A program made the position numbers and the translations under genes. The notes beneath the pieces are model-generated. The model made no database searches. It was not told the DNA's origin and saw only the letters and a list, made by a program, of their open reading frames with translations. A DNA stretch of 64,000 nt, from the NCBI RefSeq assembly GCF_023078275.1, contig NC_062978.1, positions 22,157,883-22,221,882 on the forward strand, in the 5' to 3' direction. This document shows, piece by piece, positions 10,640-21,532 of this stretch. The stretch comes from Leguminivora glycinivorella (lineage: Eukaryota; Arthropoda; Insecta; Lepidoptera; Tortricidae). Within the stretch, counting starts at the first letter, position 1; each line of letters starts with the position of its first letter.

Positions 10640-10832
10640 CCAGAGGTGCCGCTATCGCTATCGCTATCGCTATCGCTATCGCTATCCCTATCGCTATCCC
10701 TATCTCTCTTTTTCAACCCCTTCATCCCTTTTTTTCGAAATAAAAATTAGCCTATGTTCTGTCTCAGGGTCTAAAGATTGTCTGTTCCAAATTTCATCAA
10801 AATCGGTTGCGTGGTTTAAGCGGGAAAGTGTA

Positions 10833-10869
<37 letters not shown>

Positions 10870-10882
10870 GTTACTTTCGCAT
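10640..10882 (-). repeat. Lep1-like (Helitron-type) fragment with CTATCG and ACAG arrays
   Basis: Starts with (CTATCG)n, contains AATTTCATCAAAATCGGTT and (ACAG)n at about 10834-10868, and ends CTTTCGCATTTAT, the inverse of the typical Lep1 start (ATAAATGCGAAAG). It lies inside element M10. Family assignment is from memory of lepidopteran repeats. Confidence 0.5.
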
Positions 10883-11103
10883 TTATCTTTCTACGTTCGA
10901 ATTCATGATGCCGCAAATCCGTCCGATCGCAACGCGCGCTGTGTTATGTGTGACTGCACAAGCGTTCCGAGGGCGGACCGCTCGCGATGCGCCGGCGCGA
11001 CGCCGGCGGAGCGCTCTGCCAACGCGCAGAAACAGCGCGCGTTCAGCTCGCGTGCCGCTAAGCTGACGCAACGCTCTCGAAACGCGCCCGTGTGGCGGAG
11101 GCT

Positions 11104-11835
11104 TAAACCTCGCTACGAAGCCGTAGAGCGCAGGTTCGCAACCTCGTTGTATGGCTTCAGGTTATTAGATCAAGCGTTACATGACACGGTTCATTAGGCA
11201 TGATATGTGATTGGCTATAATGACAGCCATTATCTGACTTTATACTTACTAACGCCTAAACTTACAACATTTTCAGATCTCGGACACTGGCGACCAAATA
11301 TATATGAAAGAGGCGCGTTCCTAAGCACACATTCTAAGCCCGTGTAGGTAAACGCCTACCAAGCTTGTATGAGTGACAGGTCGACTGGTCGCGTTTTTGA
11401 CAGGCGGTAACTGTGAGGTAACCGAGAGGGGATACTTTCAGCGGGAAGCGGGAGTGTCCATACTGTACGATATAACTCTTTATTATACTGTGCCATTTTT
11501 GTCAGACGACATCGATGCTGAAAATCGAAAAGTGGAATCTTGAGCGTTGAGAGAAAAATACTAACTGTAATACGTCAAACGAAATCAAATCCCTAAATTA
11601 AATGTTTATTATTCAAATTCAGCATTTAAAAGAAAATTGTACCAATCTTAAGTACAAGTTGGCACCTTAATCGTAATTTTTTTTAATTAACTTTTGAAAC
11701 ATACGTGAATAAAGTCAAGAGAGCGCTTACTAGCTGTCCTAGTTAATCTTTTTTAGGTTTCTGCACACACTGTTTTAGTAAAATAACGATATACTTAGGT
11801 ATATTAAATGTGGTTGACCGTCGACCGTCTATAAT
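11104..11835. other. No recognised feature
   Basis: No open frame of note, no tRNA-like fold, no clear repeat. Confidence 0.35.
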
Positions 11836-12088
11836 GTAAATAAATAAATATATTGGGGACACCTTACACAGATCAACCTAGCCCCAAACTAAGCAAACCT
11901 TGTATATGGGTGCTAGGCGACAATATACTTACTTATATAGATAAATACATACTTATATACATAGAAAACATCTATGTTCAGGAACAAATATCTGTGCTCA
12001 TCACACAAATAAATGCCCTTTACCGGGATTCGAACCCGGACCGTCGGCTTAGCAGGCAGGGTCACTACCAACTGCACCAGACCGGTCG
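11836..12088 (-). mobile_element. tRNA-derived SINE (family S1), minus strand
   Basis: Reading the minus strand: CGACCGGTCTGGTGCAGTTGG (A-box region), GGTTCGAATCCCGG (B box), a body that includes GCTTAGTTTGGGGCTAGG, and an ATTT-rich tail at 11836-11851. The 3' half matches the fragment at 62381-62483, not the copy at 7591. Confidence 0.85.
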
Positions 12089-12241
12089 TGTATGTATGCA
12101 GTGACAGCGACACAGCGAAGGTAGCGTTTAGTTATTGTATCGCAAGCAATTATAACCTTGTCCAGCATACAGCAAGTGCCAATTAAGCAACTGCCAAGCA
12201 ACTGCCAGCAGTTGGCGGCAGTTGCAAGGCAGCAGCTTGGC

Positions 12242-12373
12242 CTATCTGTGGTATCGTAGCTCCCGAACGGATGAACCGATTTAGATTTAGTTTTTTTTTT
12301 GTTTGAAAGCTGAGTTAGTCGGGAGTGTTCTTCGCCATGTTTCATGAGAATCGGTCCACTATGTCGGGGTTTT
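12242..12373 (+). repeat. Dispersed repeat R2, truncated copy
   Basis: Holds only the second half: GGTATCGTAGCTCCCGAACG to CCACTATGTCGGGGTTTTTT. It abuts the R1 copy that follows without a gap. Confidence 0.75.
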
Positions 12374-12917
12374 TTTAGGGTTCCGTAGTCAACTAGGAAC
12401 CCTTATAGTTTCGCCATGTCTGTCTGTCCGTCCGTCCGTCCGTCCGTCCGCGGATATTCTCAGTAACCGTTAGCACTAGAAAGCTGAAATTTGGTACCAA
12501 TATGTATATGAATCACGCCGACAAAGTGCAAAAATAAAAAATGGAAAAAAATGTTTTATTAGGGTACTCCCCCTACATGTAAAGTGGGGGCTGAAATTTT
12601 TTTTATTCCAACCCTAACGTGTGATATATTGTTGGATAGGTATTTAAAAATGAATAAGGGTTTGCTAATATCGTTTTTTGATATTATTTATATTTTCGGA
12701 AATAATCGCTCCTAAAGGAAAAAAAAGTGCGTCCCCCCCCCCTCTAACTTTTGAACCATATGTTTAAAAAATATGAAAAAAATCACAAAAGTAGAACTTT
12801 ATAAAGAATTTCTAGGAAAATTGTTTTAAACTTGAGGTTCAGTAGTTTTTGAGAAAAATAAGGAAAACTACGGAACGCTACACTGAGCGTGGCCCGACAC
12901 GCTCTTGGCCGGTTTTT
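12372..12917 (-). repeat. Dispersed repeat R1, full minus-strand copy
   Basis: AGGGTTCCGTAGTCAACTAGG at the left, (GTCC)n at about 12425-12450, poly-C near 12731, and CACTGAGCGTGGCCCGAC then ACGCTCTTGGCCGG at the right. Longer than the 9.4 kb copy by an internal AT-rich block containing TTGTTGGATAGG. Confidence 0.8.
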
Positions 12918-13222
12918 AATTTTAATTTTGTGGCTAGGTTATTGTTATTGTAACTGTCATCATCCGTAACGTACTGGGAAAATTCAATGCATATTACTGC
13001 TGCCGCATTGCTTCGAGACATACTGTATGTATACCTAGAATACTATACAAATAATTTGTTCGTAAGTATAAGGTGAGCTGCATAGGTAACACTATAAAAT
13101 AAATAATTATAATAACACAATCAGGATGCCTAAGACCGGGCGGAGAAGATTGAGCAGAAAGCGGGCCCTGGCGCTAGGCCGGAAAAACGCTAAAAGTAAA
13201 AGAAACTTAATCATAATAACAC

Positions 13223-13468
13223 AGTACATACATACATACATACATATAATCACGCCTGTATCCCATAAAGGGGTAGGCAGAGCACATGAACTACTAAGTT
13301 TCAGTGCGACTCTTCAGTCCTCCTCAGCGAAAAAGGGTTGAAATAAATCCAAATTGTGACAATGCAGTGACAGGTTGCCAGCCTGTCGCCACAATTTAAC
13401 TCATATCCCACAGTCGACTTCTACGACAACCACGGGAAATTCTTAACCCGTCACCACCCGGGGACGGG
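13223..13468 (+). repeat. Dispersed repeat R5, second copy
   Basis: (CATA)n, ATCACGCCTGTATCCC, GGGGTAGGCAGAGCACATGA, and the end AATTCTTAACCCGTCACC as in 9097-9340, with small deletions. Confidence 0.75.
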
Positions 13469-13490
13469 AAACACAGTAGCTACATAGTTT

Positions 13491-13532
13491 ACCACGAAAC
13501 ACGTTTAGTACAGACTAAACGTGTTTCGTGGT
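13491..13532. repeat. Perfect 19-bp hairpin
   Basis: ACCACGAAACACGTTTAGT, a loop ACAG, then ACTAAACGTGTTTCGTGGT. It directly precedes a LINE-type 3' tail (AGAGTAAGCCCATTTAT then poly-A) at 13533-13573. May be a snap-back at the 5' end of a very short LINE insertion. Confidence 0.85.
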
Positions 13533-13573
13533 CAAGGGCCAAGAGTAAGCCCATTTATTATAAAAAAAAAAAA
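13533..13573 (+). mobile_element. LINE 3'-end fragment with poly-A
   Basis: CAAGAGTAAGCCCATTTAT followed by poly-A matches the tail after the LINE fragment at 14281-14475. Only the last few dozen bases are present. Confidence 0.5.
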
Positions 13574-13986
13574 CTAGTCCCGACTCAGCATAAAGCTAGT
13601 CAGCACTGATCTTTCACTCAAAATTTGTGGGCCACGGACGCGGGCGCAGCGCAGCAAAATGTCAAAAATTACATTCAGTTTACCAAAAGCCCGCTGTCAA
13701 CCGTAAGCAAATTAACCAGCGATTTGCATAAGCGAATGCATAATGGCGCCGCCTGCCGGCAAATTGTGCCGGCATGTTGTACTGAGTTTACACGGTTCCT
13801 GATTTAATATTAACAGAGGTTGCGTCAAAGCTGAGGACAAGTTCTGTAAGGCTATATACTACGTCGGTGGCAAACAAGCACATAATATGATCATTATACA
13901 CGACCTTAGCGTCAATGCTGGTCCGGATCTCTTCTAGCCGGGGCCTACTTTATGCCCCGGGCGTCAAGTCCAGTGGGACGCCAAAT
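13574..13986. other. No recognised feature
   Basis: A short region near 13867 (GGTGGCAAACAAGCAC) recalls a dispersed repeat also seen at 29869 and 31958. A 60-codon frame at 13625 has no support as a gene. Confidence 0.35.
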
Positions 13987-14244
13987 TATAAACTGAAGTA
14001 GATACCATACAGTAAAGAAAAAGCGATCAAGCCCACTGGTGGCGAAGCCGGGAATCGAACCCGGGTCTCCAGCTAACGCGGCTGACGTGATAAACCACTA
14101 CACCACCCCGACCGCCGAGGTACCTGTCGAGATTTCTCTAGTGTATGTTATCTCAGAAGGCTAGACGCCTTTGACCAACTCTAAGGCGAGCAATGTGCTT
14201 GCACTTTCTATATGAATCCTTTTGCATGGTTACGATATAGCGAT
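13987..14244 (-). mobile_element. Repeat S2 with a central tRNA-like module, minus strand
   Basis: On the minus strand the copy starts near GTAACCATGCAAAAGGATTC, runs through GATAACATACACTAGAGAAA, and then a tRNA-like segment (TGGTGTAGTGG as A box; GGTTCGATTCCCGG as B box). It finishes with CACCAGTGGGCTTGATCGC and a T-rich end. The plus-strand relative is at 32587-32860. The tRNA-like part lies mid-element, unlike an ordinary SINE with a 5' tRNA head. Confidence 0.7.
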
Positions 14245-14280
14245 ATATAATAGTGTTACAACTTAAAAAAACAAATCAAT

Positions 14281-14475
14281 CTTCTTTTCTTATGCGCACT
14301 GCCAAGGAGTGGAATTCCTTGCCGGCGGCTATATTTCCGAGCTCATATAACCCGGCAACCTTCAAATTAAGAGTGAACAGGCATCTTCTGGGCGAGCTCA
14401 CTCCATCGTAGGCCACGTCTTTGACTTTGGCTAGTCTATGGTCAAGAGTAAGCCCATTTATAATAAAAAAAAATT
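14281..14475 (+). mobile_element. Non-LTR retrotransposon 3' end
   Basis: Carries the last codons of a LINE reverse-transcriptase protein, a short 3' UTR (GGTCAAGAGTAAGCCCATTT) and a poly-A tract. 5'-truncated, as is usual for LINE insertions. Confidence 0.7.
14292..14411 (+). pseudogene. C-terminal remnant of a LINE reverse transcriptase
   Basis: Thirty-nine codons to a TAG. The phrase EWNSLPAAIF ... YNPATFKLRVNRHLL is the conserved C-terminal tail of many insect LINE ORF2 proteins, downstream of the RT domain. There are no catalytic motifs because the copy is truncated. Its ATG is simply an internal methionine codon. A similar tail (YNLGEFKSRVNRLLL) is seen at 39225-39284. Confidence 0.7.
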
Positions 14476-14696
14476 ATGTAATAAAATAATTTGATTTGTT
14501 CCCTACATCGATGGACGTCAAATTCGTATTTTTTTAAATATAGCTTGATACTATAAGCAGAGTTGGTAATTAAAGACTGTATCGTTAAGTATGAAGACAA
14601 CTTTGAGTAGCCGTATTTATTTGCTATTATATTTTTTTCTTATAACAAGCCATGGGCTTAATAAGGCACATAATAAGGTACACATTTTGTCCTAGG

Positions 14697-15126
14697 TGAT
14701 CGATCCGGACACCATACTCACTTTAGTTTAGGTATATATTTAGGTATTTTTGAATTCATGTCCTTTCTCTATATCGTAAAATGGAACGCAAATCTATTAG
14801 CGACAGTACGTAGGGTAGTTTCTTCGAATTAATTTGACATTTATAAAAGCCAGTTGAAGGTAGATCGATTTGATGGCTGCTCATTGCCCTGTGCGCAAGC
14901 TCGTTCGTCGCGAAAATCAAAAACTCGCTAAAATTGTCGATTGAGGTGATCAAGGCCCTCACCGCGACGTCTCCAGCACCAGCCCGCCATCGAGGAGAGT
15001 CGGTACCGACCAGCTGTTCGCCGAGCGGAGACAGGGTGAGTTGGCCTTTCGATTTGATTCGCTTTCACTGGCATAGATCGTTAGATTTTCTCAACTACAA
15101 TTTCCCTACTCGAGGGCGATTGTACA
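14697..15126 (+). repeat. 5' LTR of BEL copy A
   Basis: 430 bp, TG...CA ends. Holds a TATA-like TTTATAAAAGC at 14840-14850, a likely core promoter. The same LTR occurs at 21533-21963, 21991-22334 (truncated) and 28751-29182. Chance reading frames inside it are not genes. Confidence 0.9.
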
Positions 15127-16280
15127 TTTGTTCCTTCGACCGCGGATCCTCCTAAAACTGAGAACAGCTAACCTGTCTCGGGGCCAGGAGTGACGTAGAA
15201 CCACTTTCGTTTCGTTAAAACTGTCGCTAATTTCGTTTCGTTACCATAATATCGTTAGTTTCGTTTCGCTCATATACATACATAGATACATCGCAAAATT
15301 ACATACTTAATCTTTGCAATCGATCACTTCGCTTTCGTACCTACCTAGCTTCCAAAGTCCGACAATAAGTAATCATTCATTTCAACTGCTTTAGACATAA
15401 TTACCTCAAAACAGGAACTTTCTGGATACTAAGTTATTTCAAATTTCGATTTTCGAACGATCAAAATTGATGATGCAATCATATTATACGACCAAATAAA
15501 GTAGGTGTTAAATTTGTTGTCATAACCCGTTAAAATAGGATACTTCGTAATTTGGTCGGATAACACTGCACCGCGTGCTATTTTTGTGATTACGTAATAA
15601 TAACCAACCTACATAGTATTGAATTGGGACTTTAAGAATAGCGATAATTACATTTAGTTATTGTTATTTTGTAAAGTGGATAATACATAATAGTTAGACA
15701 AATATAATTTACATAATAGTACGAAAACATAAGATAAATTAGTAATATTGTTTACCACGTATTTAGTCTATACATATATCGTGCATTATTATTGAATAAT
15801 GACCACAGATAGATGTCCATTATTATTCACATAGGCAAATCACATAGTTTTTAATCCTAATCAATTAACTACTTTCTGCTAAATAATTAATTACGTTACG
15901 TACTCATAATCGGCACAAGCCCACAAAGTATTCGCGGACTTAACTCCTATCCATTAGGGTCTATTTTCCAACGGCAGCACATATCACTGCGAACCGAACT
16001 GCTTGTTTTTCTAATTGAAATAATTTACCTAACTAGTGTTTTTGTCTTCCCTTTATTAAACTCATTTAAAAATAATACGTTAGTTTAGGCACTCATCGTT
16101 ATAAATAATTACTCTCACTTATCAATTGAAAGAAATATTTTTCTGTAATAGTGTCGTGGCTGGTGGACCTTACACCATAGTAAATAAGGTTGAAAATTGT
16201 TTGTACTACAAGTTGTTTTATATGTCGAATAGGTTACATTTACATTAGATTAACGTGGTTATTACATATTTGAAGTGACA
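15127..16280 (+). other. 5' untranslated leader of BEL copy A
   Basis: About 1.15 kb between the LTR and the first Gag ATG. Includes several TTTCGTTTCG units at 15205-15270. No standard primer-binding site starting TGG is obvious next to the LTR (sequence TTTGTTCCTTCGACCGCGG). The mirror copy is at 27598-28750. Confidence 0.7.
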
Positions 16281-19200
16281 ATGTCTAAGGCACTCGCACG
16301 TCGTAATTTGCAATTAAAACGTGAAATATCGATCAAACGGATCGATGAATGTTTAGCGGCCGGATTACAGGCTAAAGTGGATTCCTCGCGATTACCGTTG
16401 TTTATGTCTAGATTTAGCAAAATAGACGGCTATTGTTCTAGTTTTGAAACCCACCACATGAAACTCATTTCGGAAATAACAGATGCGAACGAGTTAGAAC
16501 AGGAGGATGTCGTGCGTCAAGAATTTGACGACAAATATTTTCAAATAATTGAAATTCACACTTCGTTGTCCTCCGCGACCACTACCGAGGGCGAGACAAA
16601 TAGAACCGATTTGTCCGTCAAGTTGCCTCGCCTGAATCTTGTCCACTTCGATGGCAATATTAAATCATGGGGAACATTTTACGATATGTTTAACACAATG
16701 GTACATCAAAACAAACGACTGTCAAATATTGAGCGGTTCTCAATTTTGATGACACTTCTTTCGGGTGAACCATTGCAATTGTTAAAAGGTTTTCCTTTAT
16801 CGGATAGCAATTATTTAGATGCCTACGCGGCCTTGATCGATCGATACAACAACAAACGAAAATTAGCTTTTCGTCATTGGGAGGAAATTCAGAACGCTTC
16901 GTTGAAATCTAATTCTCCCAGTGAATTACGTCGACTGGTAGACACCTTCAAAGAAAACATCGCGGTTTTGAAAAACTTAAGATTTCCCGTCAACGATTGG
17001 GACTTCCCATTGTTCTATTTGTTGATCAATAAATTGGACCAGGACACCCGCCGTCGTTTTGAGTTGCAGAACGACAGCAAGGATGTACCTTCTTTCGAGT
17101 CGTTGTTGGAATATGTGAATAAGGCCGGTCAAGCTTTGGAACTCGCCTCGCTCACAGAGAGTGTCGCCGCTTGGCCGCCGCGCGCGCCGCGCCGCCGCCG
17201 CCCCTGGGCGCCCCGCGCGCGCGCCGCGCCGCGCGCCGCCGCCTGGCGCGCGACACAGGAACGTACTCCTGCGGCCGCCGTCTATAAAACGTTAGTGGCC
17301 ACTAGCGCCGCTCCGATTGAACCGTGTTGTGCGTTGTGCAAGTCGAATCATGATCTTGCTAAATGCATTGAATATCGGAACAAGACTCCTCACGAGCGTT
17401 TTTCTGTTGTCAAGGACAATCGGCTCTGCGTCAACTGCTTACGCTCGGGACACGTAGTCAAAACTTGCCCATCGAAATCTCGTTGTTTGAAATGTAACGT
17501 CGCCCACCACACTACTATTCATTTCGATGTCGATGGTGGTAAGCCCAAGGTCAGTGTCGGCTCCTCGGCCGCCACTAGCCCTGGCGCCGCGACTTGCTCG
17601 TCGTCTTCGCTTCTCGATACCCCGACGCAGGTGCCTGATAAACAGGTGACCATGATTGCGTCTGGTTCAGCACCTGTGGGTCAAATTTCGCTTTTTGCCA
17701 CAGCATACGTGGAGGTACTCGATAATTTCGGTAGTTATCAAAAAATTCGTCTTGTCATAGACAATTGCAGTCAGCCCAATCTCATCACGCGACGTTGCGC
17801 CCAGCGACTTGGACTTCCGATTCGACATAAATATTCCTCGATCGAGGGTGTATGTGAGGTGTCAACATTGTCGACCTCCTATACCACTCTTAATATTCGC
17901 AGCATGAAGTCTGACTTCGAAATGTGCATCGAAGCCATTGTCGCACCCAAAATCTGCAGCGATCAGCCTGCAGTAAAAATTGACATCGACCGTTTGCCAT
18001 GCGTCAACGCATTCGATCTCGCCGACTCTAACTTTGACAAACCTGGGGGTATCGACATCTTAGTGGGAGTAGATGTTTTTTGTAAAATCTTCATGGGTAA
18101 CCGCCACGAATGTGATAACGGACCCACAATCTTTGAGACCAAACTTGGTTGGGTAGTCATGGGAAGCGCTCCTTCCGCCACTCCCCATTCGCAAACTTCG
18201 TTGTTTTGCTCAATCGAATCGCTCGATTCCCAAATTCGAAAATTTTGGGAGATAGAAAGTCTTCCGAAGGCTTCGCCTTTAACTGACGATGAAGTCATGT
18301 GTGAGAAAATATTCGCCTCGACTCATACACGTGATCCGAACGGACGATATATCGTAAACTTACCGTTCCGAAACGTCGATCCGCATTTTGGTGACTCGCG
18401 CGCTCTTGCCGAGCGCCGCCTAAACTCTCTCGAAAAGAGACTCTCTCGTGAACCGGAACTTCGGACAGAATACAATAACTTTATGCGTGATTATCTCGAT
18501 GCTGGACATATGGACCCGGTCGCACCTCGATCGGATGGCCGAGCTTACCACTTGGCACATTTCTGCGTGCTTAAGCCCAGCAGCTCCACTACCAAATTGC
18601 GGGTAGTTTTCGACGCTACTGCTCAGCCTGCTGGAGGTCCCTCGTTGAATGATCAGTTGCTGGTTGGATCGAAACTGCAATCTGATCTCGTTTCGATATT
18701 ACTTCGTTTTCGTTTGCATGCGGTTGTCTTCACAGCCGACATACGTCAAATGTATCGACAAATCTTAGTCTCTCTTAGTGATCGAGACTTTCAACGCATT
18801 TTGTTCAGGTTCTCACTCGACGAACCTATACAAGAATTTCGCTTAAATACCGTGACATACGGTATGTCTTCATCTAGCTTTCTCGCAATTCGTGCATTGA
18901 TCCAATTAGCCATCGACGAAGGCAAAGAATATCCTCGTGCAGCTGAAGTCCTTAAACGGGACATTTACGTCGACGACGTAGTGACAGGCGCTGAATCTGT
19001 CGAATCAGCGCTCGACCTTCAGTCTCAGGTCATAAAGATCTTAGAGAGGGGATGTTTTGAACTCCGTAAGTGGTCGAGTAACTGTCCCCGTCTGCTCGAG
19101 AGTCTCGACCCAGCCCATTGTCATAATAAGACGCTCTCTTTCGATTCGGAACCGACATCTCCTGTTAAGGTGCTCGGTATGGAGTGGAACCCGTCCACAG

Positions 19201-19574
19201 ACGCGTTCACCTTCACTGTCAATCCGCTTCATGAAAAGTGCACCAAAAGAAACATTCTTTCAGAATTGGCGCGCATATTTGACCCTCTTGGGTTTCTTAC
19301 ACCCTTGACACTCTCGTTTAAACGCATAATACAAGATCTTTGGACTCTTGGTCTGGATTGGGACGTGGTAGCACCCCCAACATCAACCAAAGCTGGCTTC
19401 GTTATCGTACAGATCTCGAGTTATTGTCGTCTCTCGAGATACCTCGATTCATCCTATCGACGAAGTCCTGCAGTGTTCAACTGCATGGCTTCTGTGACGC
19501 TTCTGAAGCAGGATATTCAGCGGTCATTTACTTTCGCATCGAGCACGGTGATGGTAGCATCACCACCCATTTGA
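16281..19574 (+). pseudogene. BEL copy A Gag-protease-RT, frameshifted
   Basis: The ATG at 16281 is preferred over the upstream in-frame GTG. Residues ~1-300 are Gag. An Arg/Pro/Ala linker encoded by a GC-rich tract follows at 17163-17252. Zinc knuckle CVNCLRSGHVVKTC lies at residues 383-396, the aspartic protease motif DNCS at 494, and RT signatures FTADIRQMYRQ and YVDD (896-899) follow. A missing C in the run at 19374-19378 moves translation out of frame, so the last ~65 codons to 19574 are meaningless. The polyprotein would normally be cut by its own protease into particle and replication proteins. Copy B is nearly identical here but has its break elsewhere. Confidence 0.93.
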
Positions 19575-21496
19575 TAATGTCACGCTGCAAAGTCTCGCCT
19601 TTGAAACGCACCTCTATTCCTCGACTGGAACTTTGCGCTGCAGTTTTGCTGACAGACCTCGTTGTACACGTAAAGGAGATCTACGACAGAGACATCAAAT
19701 TTGAAGACGTATTCTGTTGGTCAGATTCTACCGTAACACTCTCTTGGTTACGCTCGCCATCGCATCGTTGGAAGACTTACGTCAGTAATCGCGTAAGCCA
19801 CATACAGGACAAAATACCGGCTGGTCATTGGCGCCATGTCACGTCAGAAACCAATCCTGCCGATTGTGCCTCTCGCGGAGTAACCGTCCGAGAACTTGTA
19901 AACCACCCTTTATGGTGGACAGGCCCCGCTTGGTTAGCACTTGACAGTAGCTGTTGGCCAAAGCCACCATCAACCATCGAATCGCAATCGGATCTATCGG
20001 AAGAACGAAGTGTTCTCAAGCAGACCACACTGTTCATTGCTGTCAATCAGCTTGACGATTTCTTATCCAGACATTCAAGTCTGAATAAAACTAAGCGCGT
20101 CGTCGCTTACATTCTTCGTTTCGTAAATAACTGTCGCTCCCCTGACAGTAGACGTTTCGGCCCGCTTGTTCAATCGGAACTCGACGGTGCTCTTACACAT
20201 CTAGTAAAACTAACTCAAGAAAAGTCATTTTCTGACGAGTTTAATGCCTTAAAAACAGGTAAAAAATTGCCCAAGCAATTCAAAAAACTAAGCGTCTTTA
20301 TCGATAGGTCAGGCTTGTTGAGGGTGGGCGGTAGACTGGTTCACTCCGAACTTGATTATGATTGCAAGCACCCCTTACTTCTCCCCAGCCAGGACCGTAT
20401 GACGCACCTCGTTGTCGACCAAGTACACAATGATAATCAACATCCGGGGTTACGCACACTCCATTTCCTGATCGCACAAAATTTTTGGATCCTCGCATCT
20501 AAACGTGTAATTAGTTCTCGCCTATCGAAATGTATAAAATGCTTTCGCGCTAATCCAAAACCTTTGGTGCCTCGCATGGCAGATCTCCCTAAGACTCGAA
20601 TTTCGCAAGTAAAGCCTTTCTCGTGTATAGGTGTCGACTTCGCGGGTCCCTTTCCCACGTACATTAAACGTTATCGTGGAGCCAGGCCCTTTAAAACACA
20701 CGTATGTTTATTCATATGTTTCGCGACTAAGGCCTCTCATATCGAACTTGTTATAGGACTAACCACAGAAGCCTTTCTCGCTGCCTTGCGTCGATTTATC
20801 GCTCGTCGTGGCCGTTGCCAGCGCATACATTGTGACCGGGGTACGAATTTCGTAGGAGCTTATAACGCATTGCTGCCACTCATGCAAGAGGCGGTTTCTC
20901 GTGAGAATATCGAATTCTCTTTCAATCCACCAGCCGCATCCCATTTCGGCGGCCTGTGGGAATCTAATATTAAATCATTTAAAACACATCTCGCTCGCGT
21001 TGTAGGAAACCAAATCTTAACTTACGAAGAATTTCTGACGGTGGCAGCTCAAATCGAGTCAACGCTCAACTCACGGCCACTCTGTGAGATGAGCTCTGAT
21101 CCTAATGACATGTCCGTGCTAACGCCGGGACATTTTCTCACCTTAGAGCCCTTGACTTCGCTCGTAGACACTTCAACCATCGAAACGAATATGTCCATCT
21201 CAAATCGCTGGCAGCTAGTACAGAAACTTCACCGCGATTTTTGGAAGCGATGGCATTTAGAGTACTTGCATACGTTGAATCAACGCGCGAAATGGCATTC
21301 AGATATTGATGAGCCCAAGCTCGGTGCATTAGTATTAATTAAAGATGAACAACTGAAACCGCTTCATTGGTCACTTGGTCGTATAGTATCGTTGCATCCG
21401 GGCAAGGACGGAACCTCCCGCGTAGCCACACTTCGGTCACAGTCAGGTCTAATACAACGACCTCTGGTAAAGGTGTGCCCTTTACCCATAGACTAG
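19379..21496 (+). pseudogene. BEL copy A RNase H-integrase portion
   Basis: Continues pol in another frame after the C-run slip. RNase H signatures HGFCDASEAGYSAV, WSDSTVTLSWL and NPADCASRG come first. Next is the integrase zinc finger region (HPGLRTLHFLI ... KCIKCF), then the DDE core (GVDFAGPF, HCDRGTNFVGA, SHFGGLWESN). The C-terminal domain (LVLIKDEQL...HWSLGRIV) ends at TAG 21494-21496. All three acidic integrase residues appear present. Only the upstream frameshift prevents a single polyprotein, and the homopolymer context makes an assembly error possible. Confidence 0.93.
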
Positions 21497-21532
21497 CTTA
21501 TTCTTAAAATACTTCGTATTTGGTGGGCGGAA

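Larger units (their letters stand above)
9921..11103. mobile_element. GC-rich terminal-inverted-repeat element M10 packed with simple repeats
   Basis: A 33-bp inverted repeat bounds it: AGCCTCCGCCACACGGGCGC then GTTTCGAGAGCGT on the left (9921-9953) and its exact inverse at 11071-11103. TAA on both sides (9918-9920, 11104-11106) looks like a 3-bp target duplication, as in PIF/Harbinger elements. The flanking GCGTCGGC/GCCGGCG blocks are strongly CpG-rich. The interior is filled by microsatellites, a minisatellite and a Lep1-like fragment. A short relative is at 42172-42362. No transposase seen. Confidence 0.65.

Noticed and set aside
14756..15155. Frames of 68-73 codons in the BEL LTRs (also 21554-22313 and 28722-28943)
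   Set aside because: Same chance frames in every LTR copy. The 180-codon frame at 21771-22313 exists only because two LTRs meet head to head.
17963..18680. Antisense frames of 86-111 codons within BEL pol, present in both copies
   Set aside because: Mirror frames of a conserved coding region; recurrence in A and B reflects duplication, not selection.
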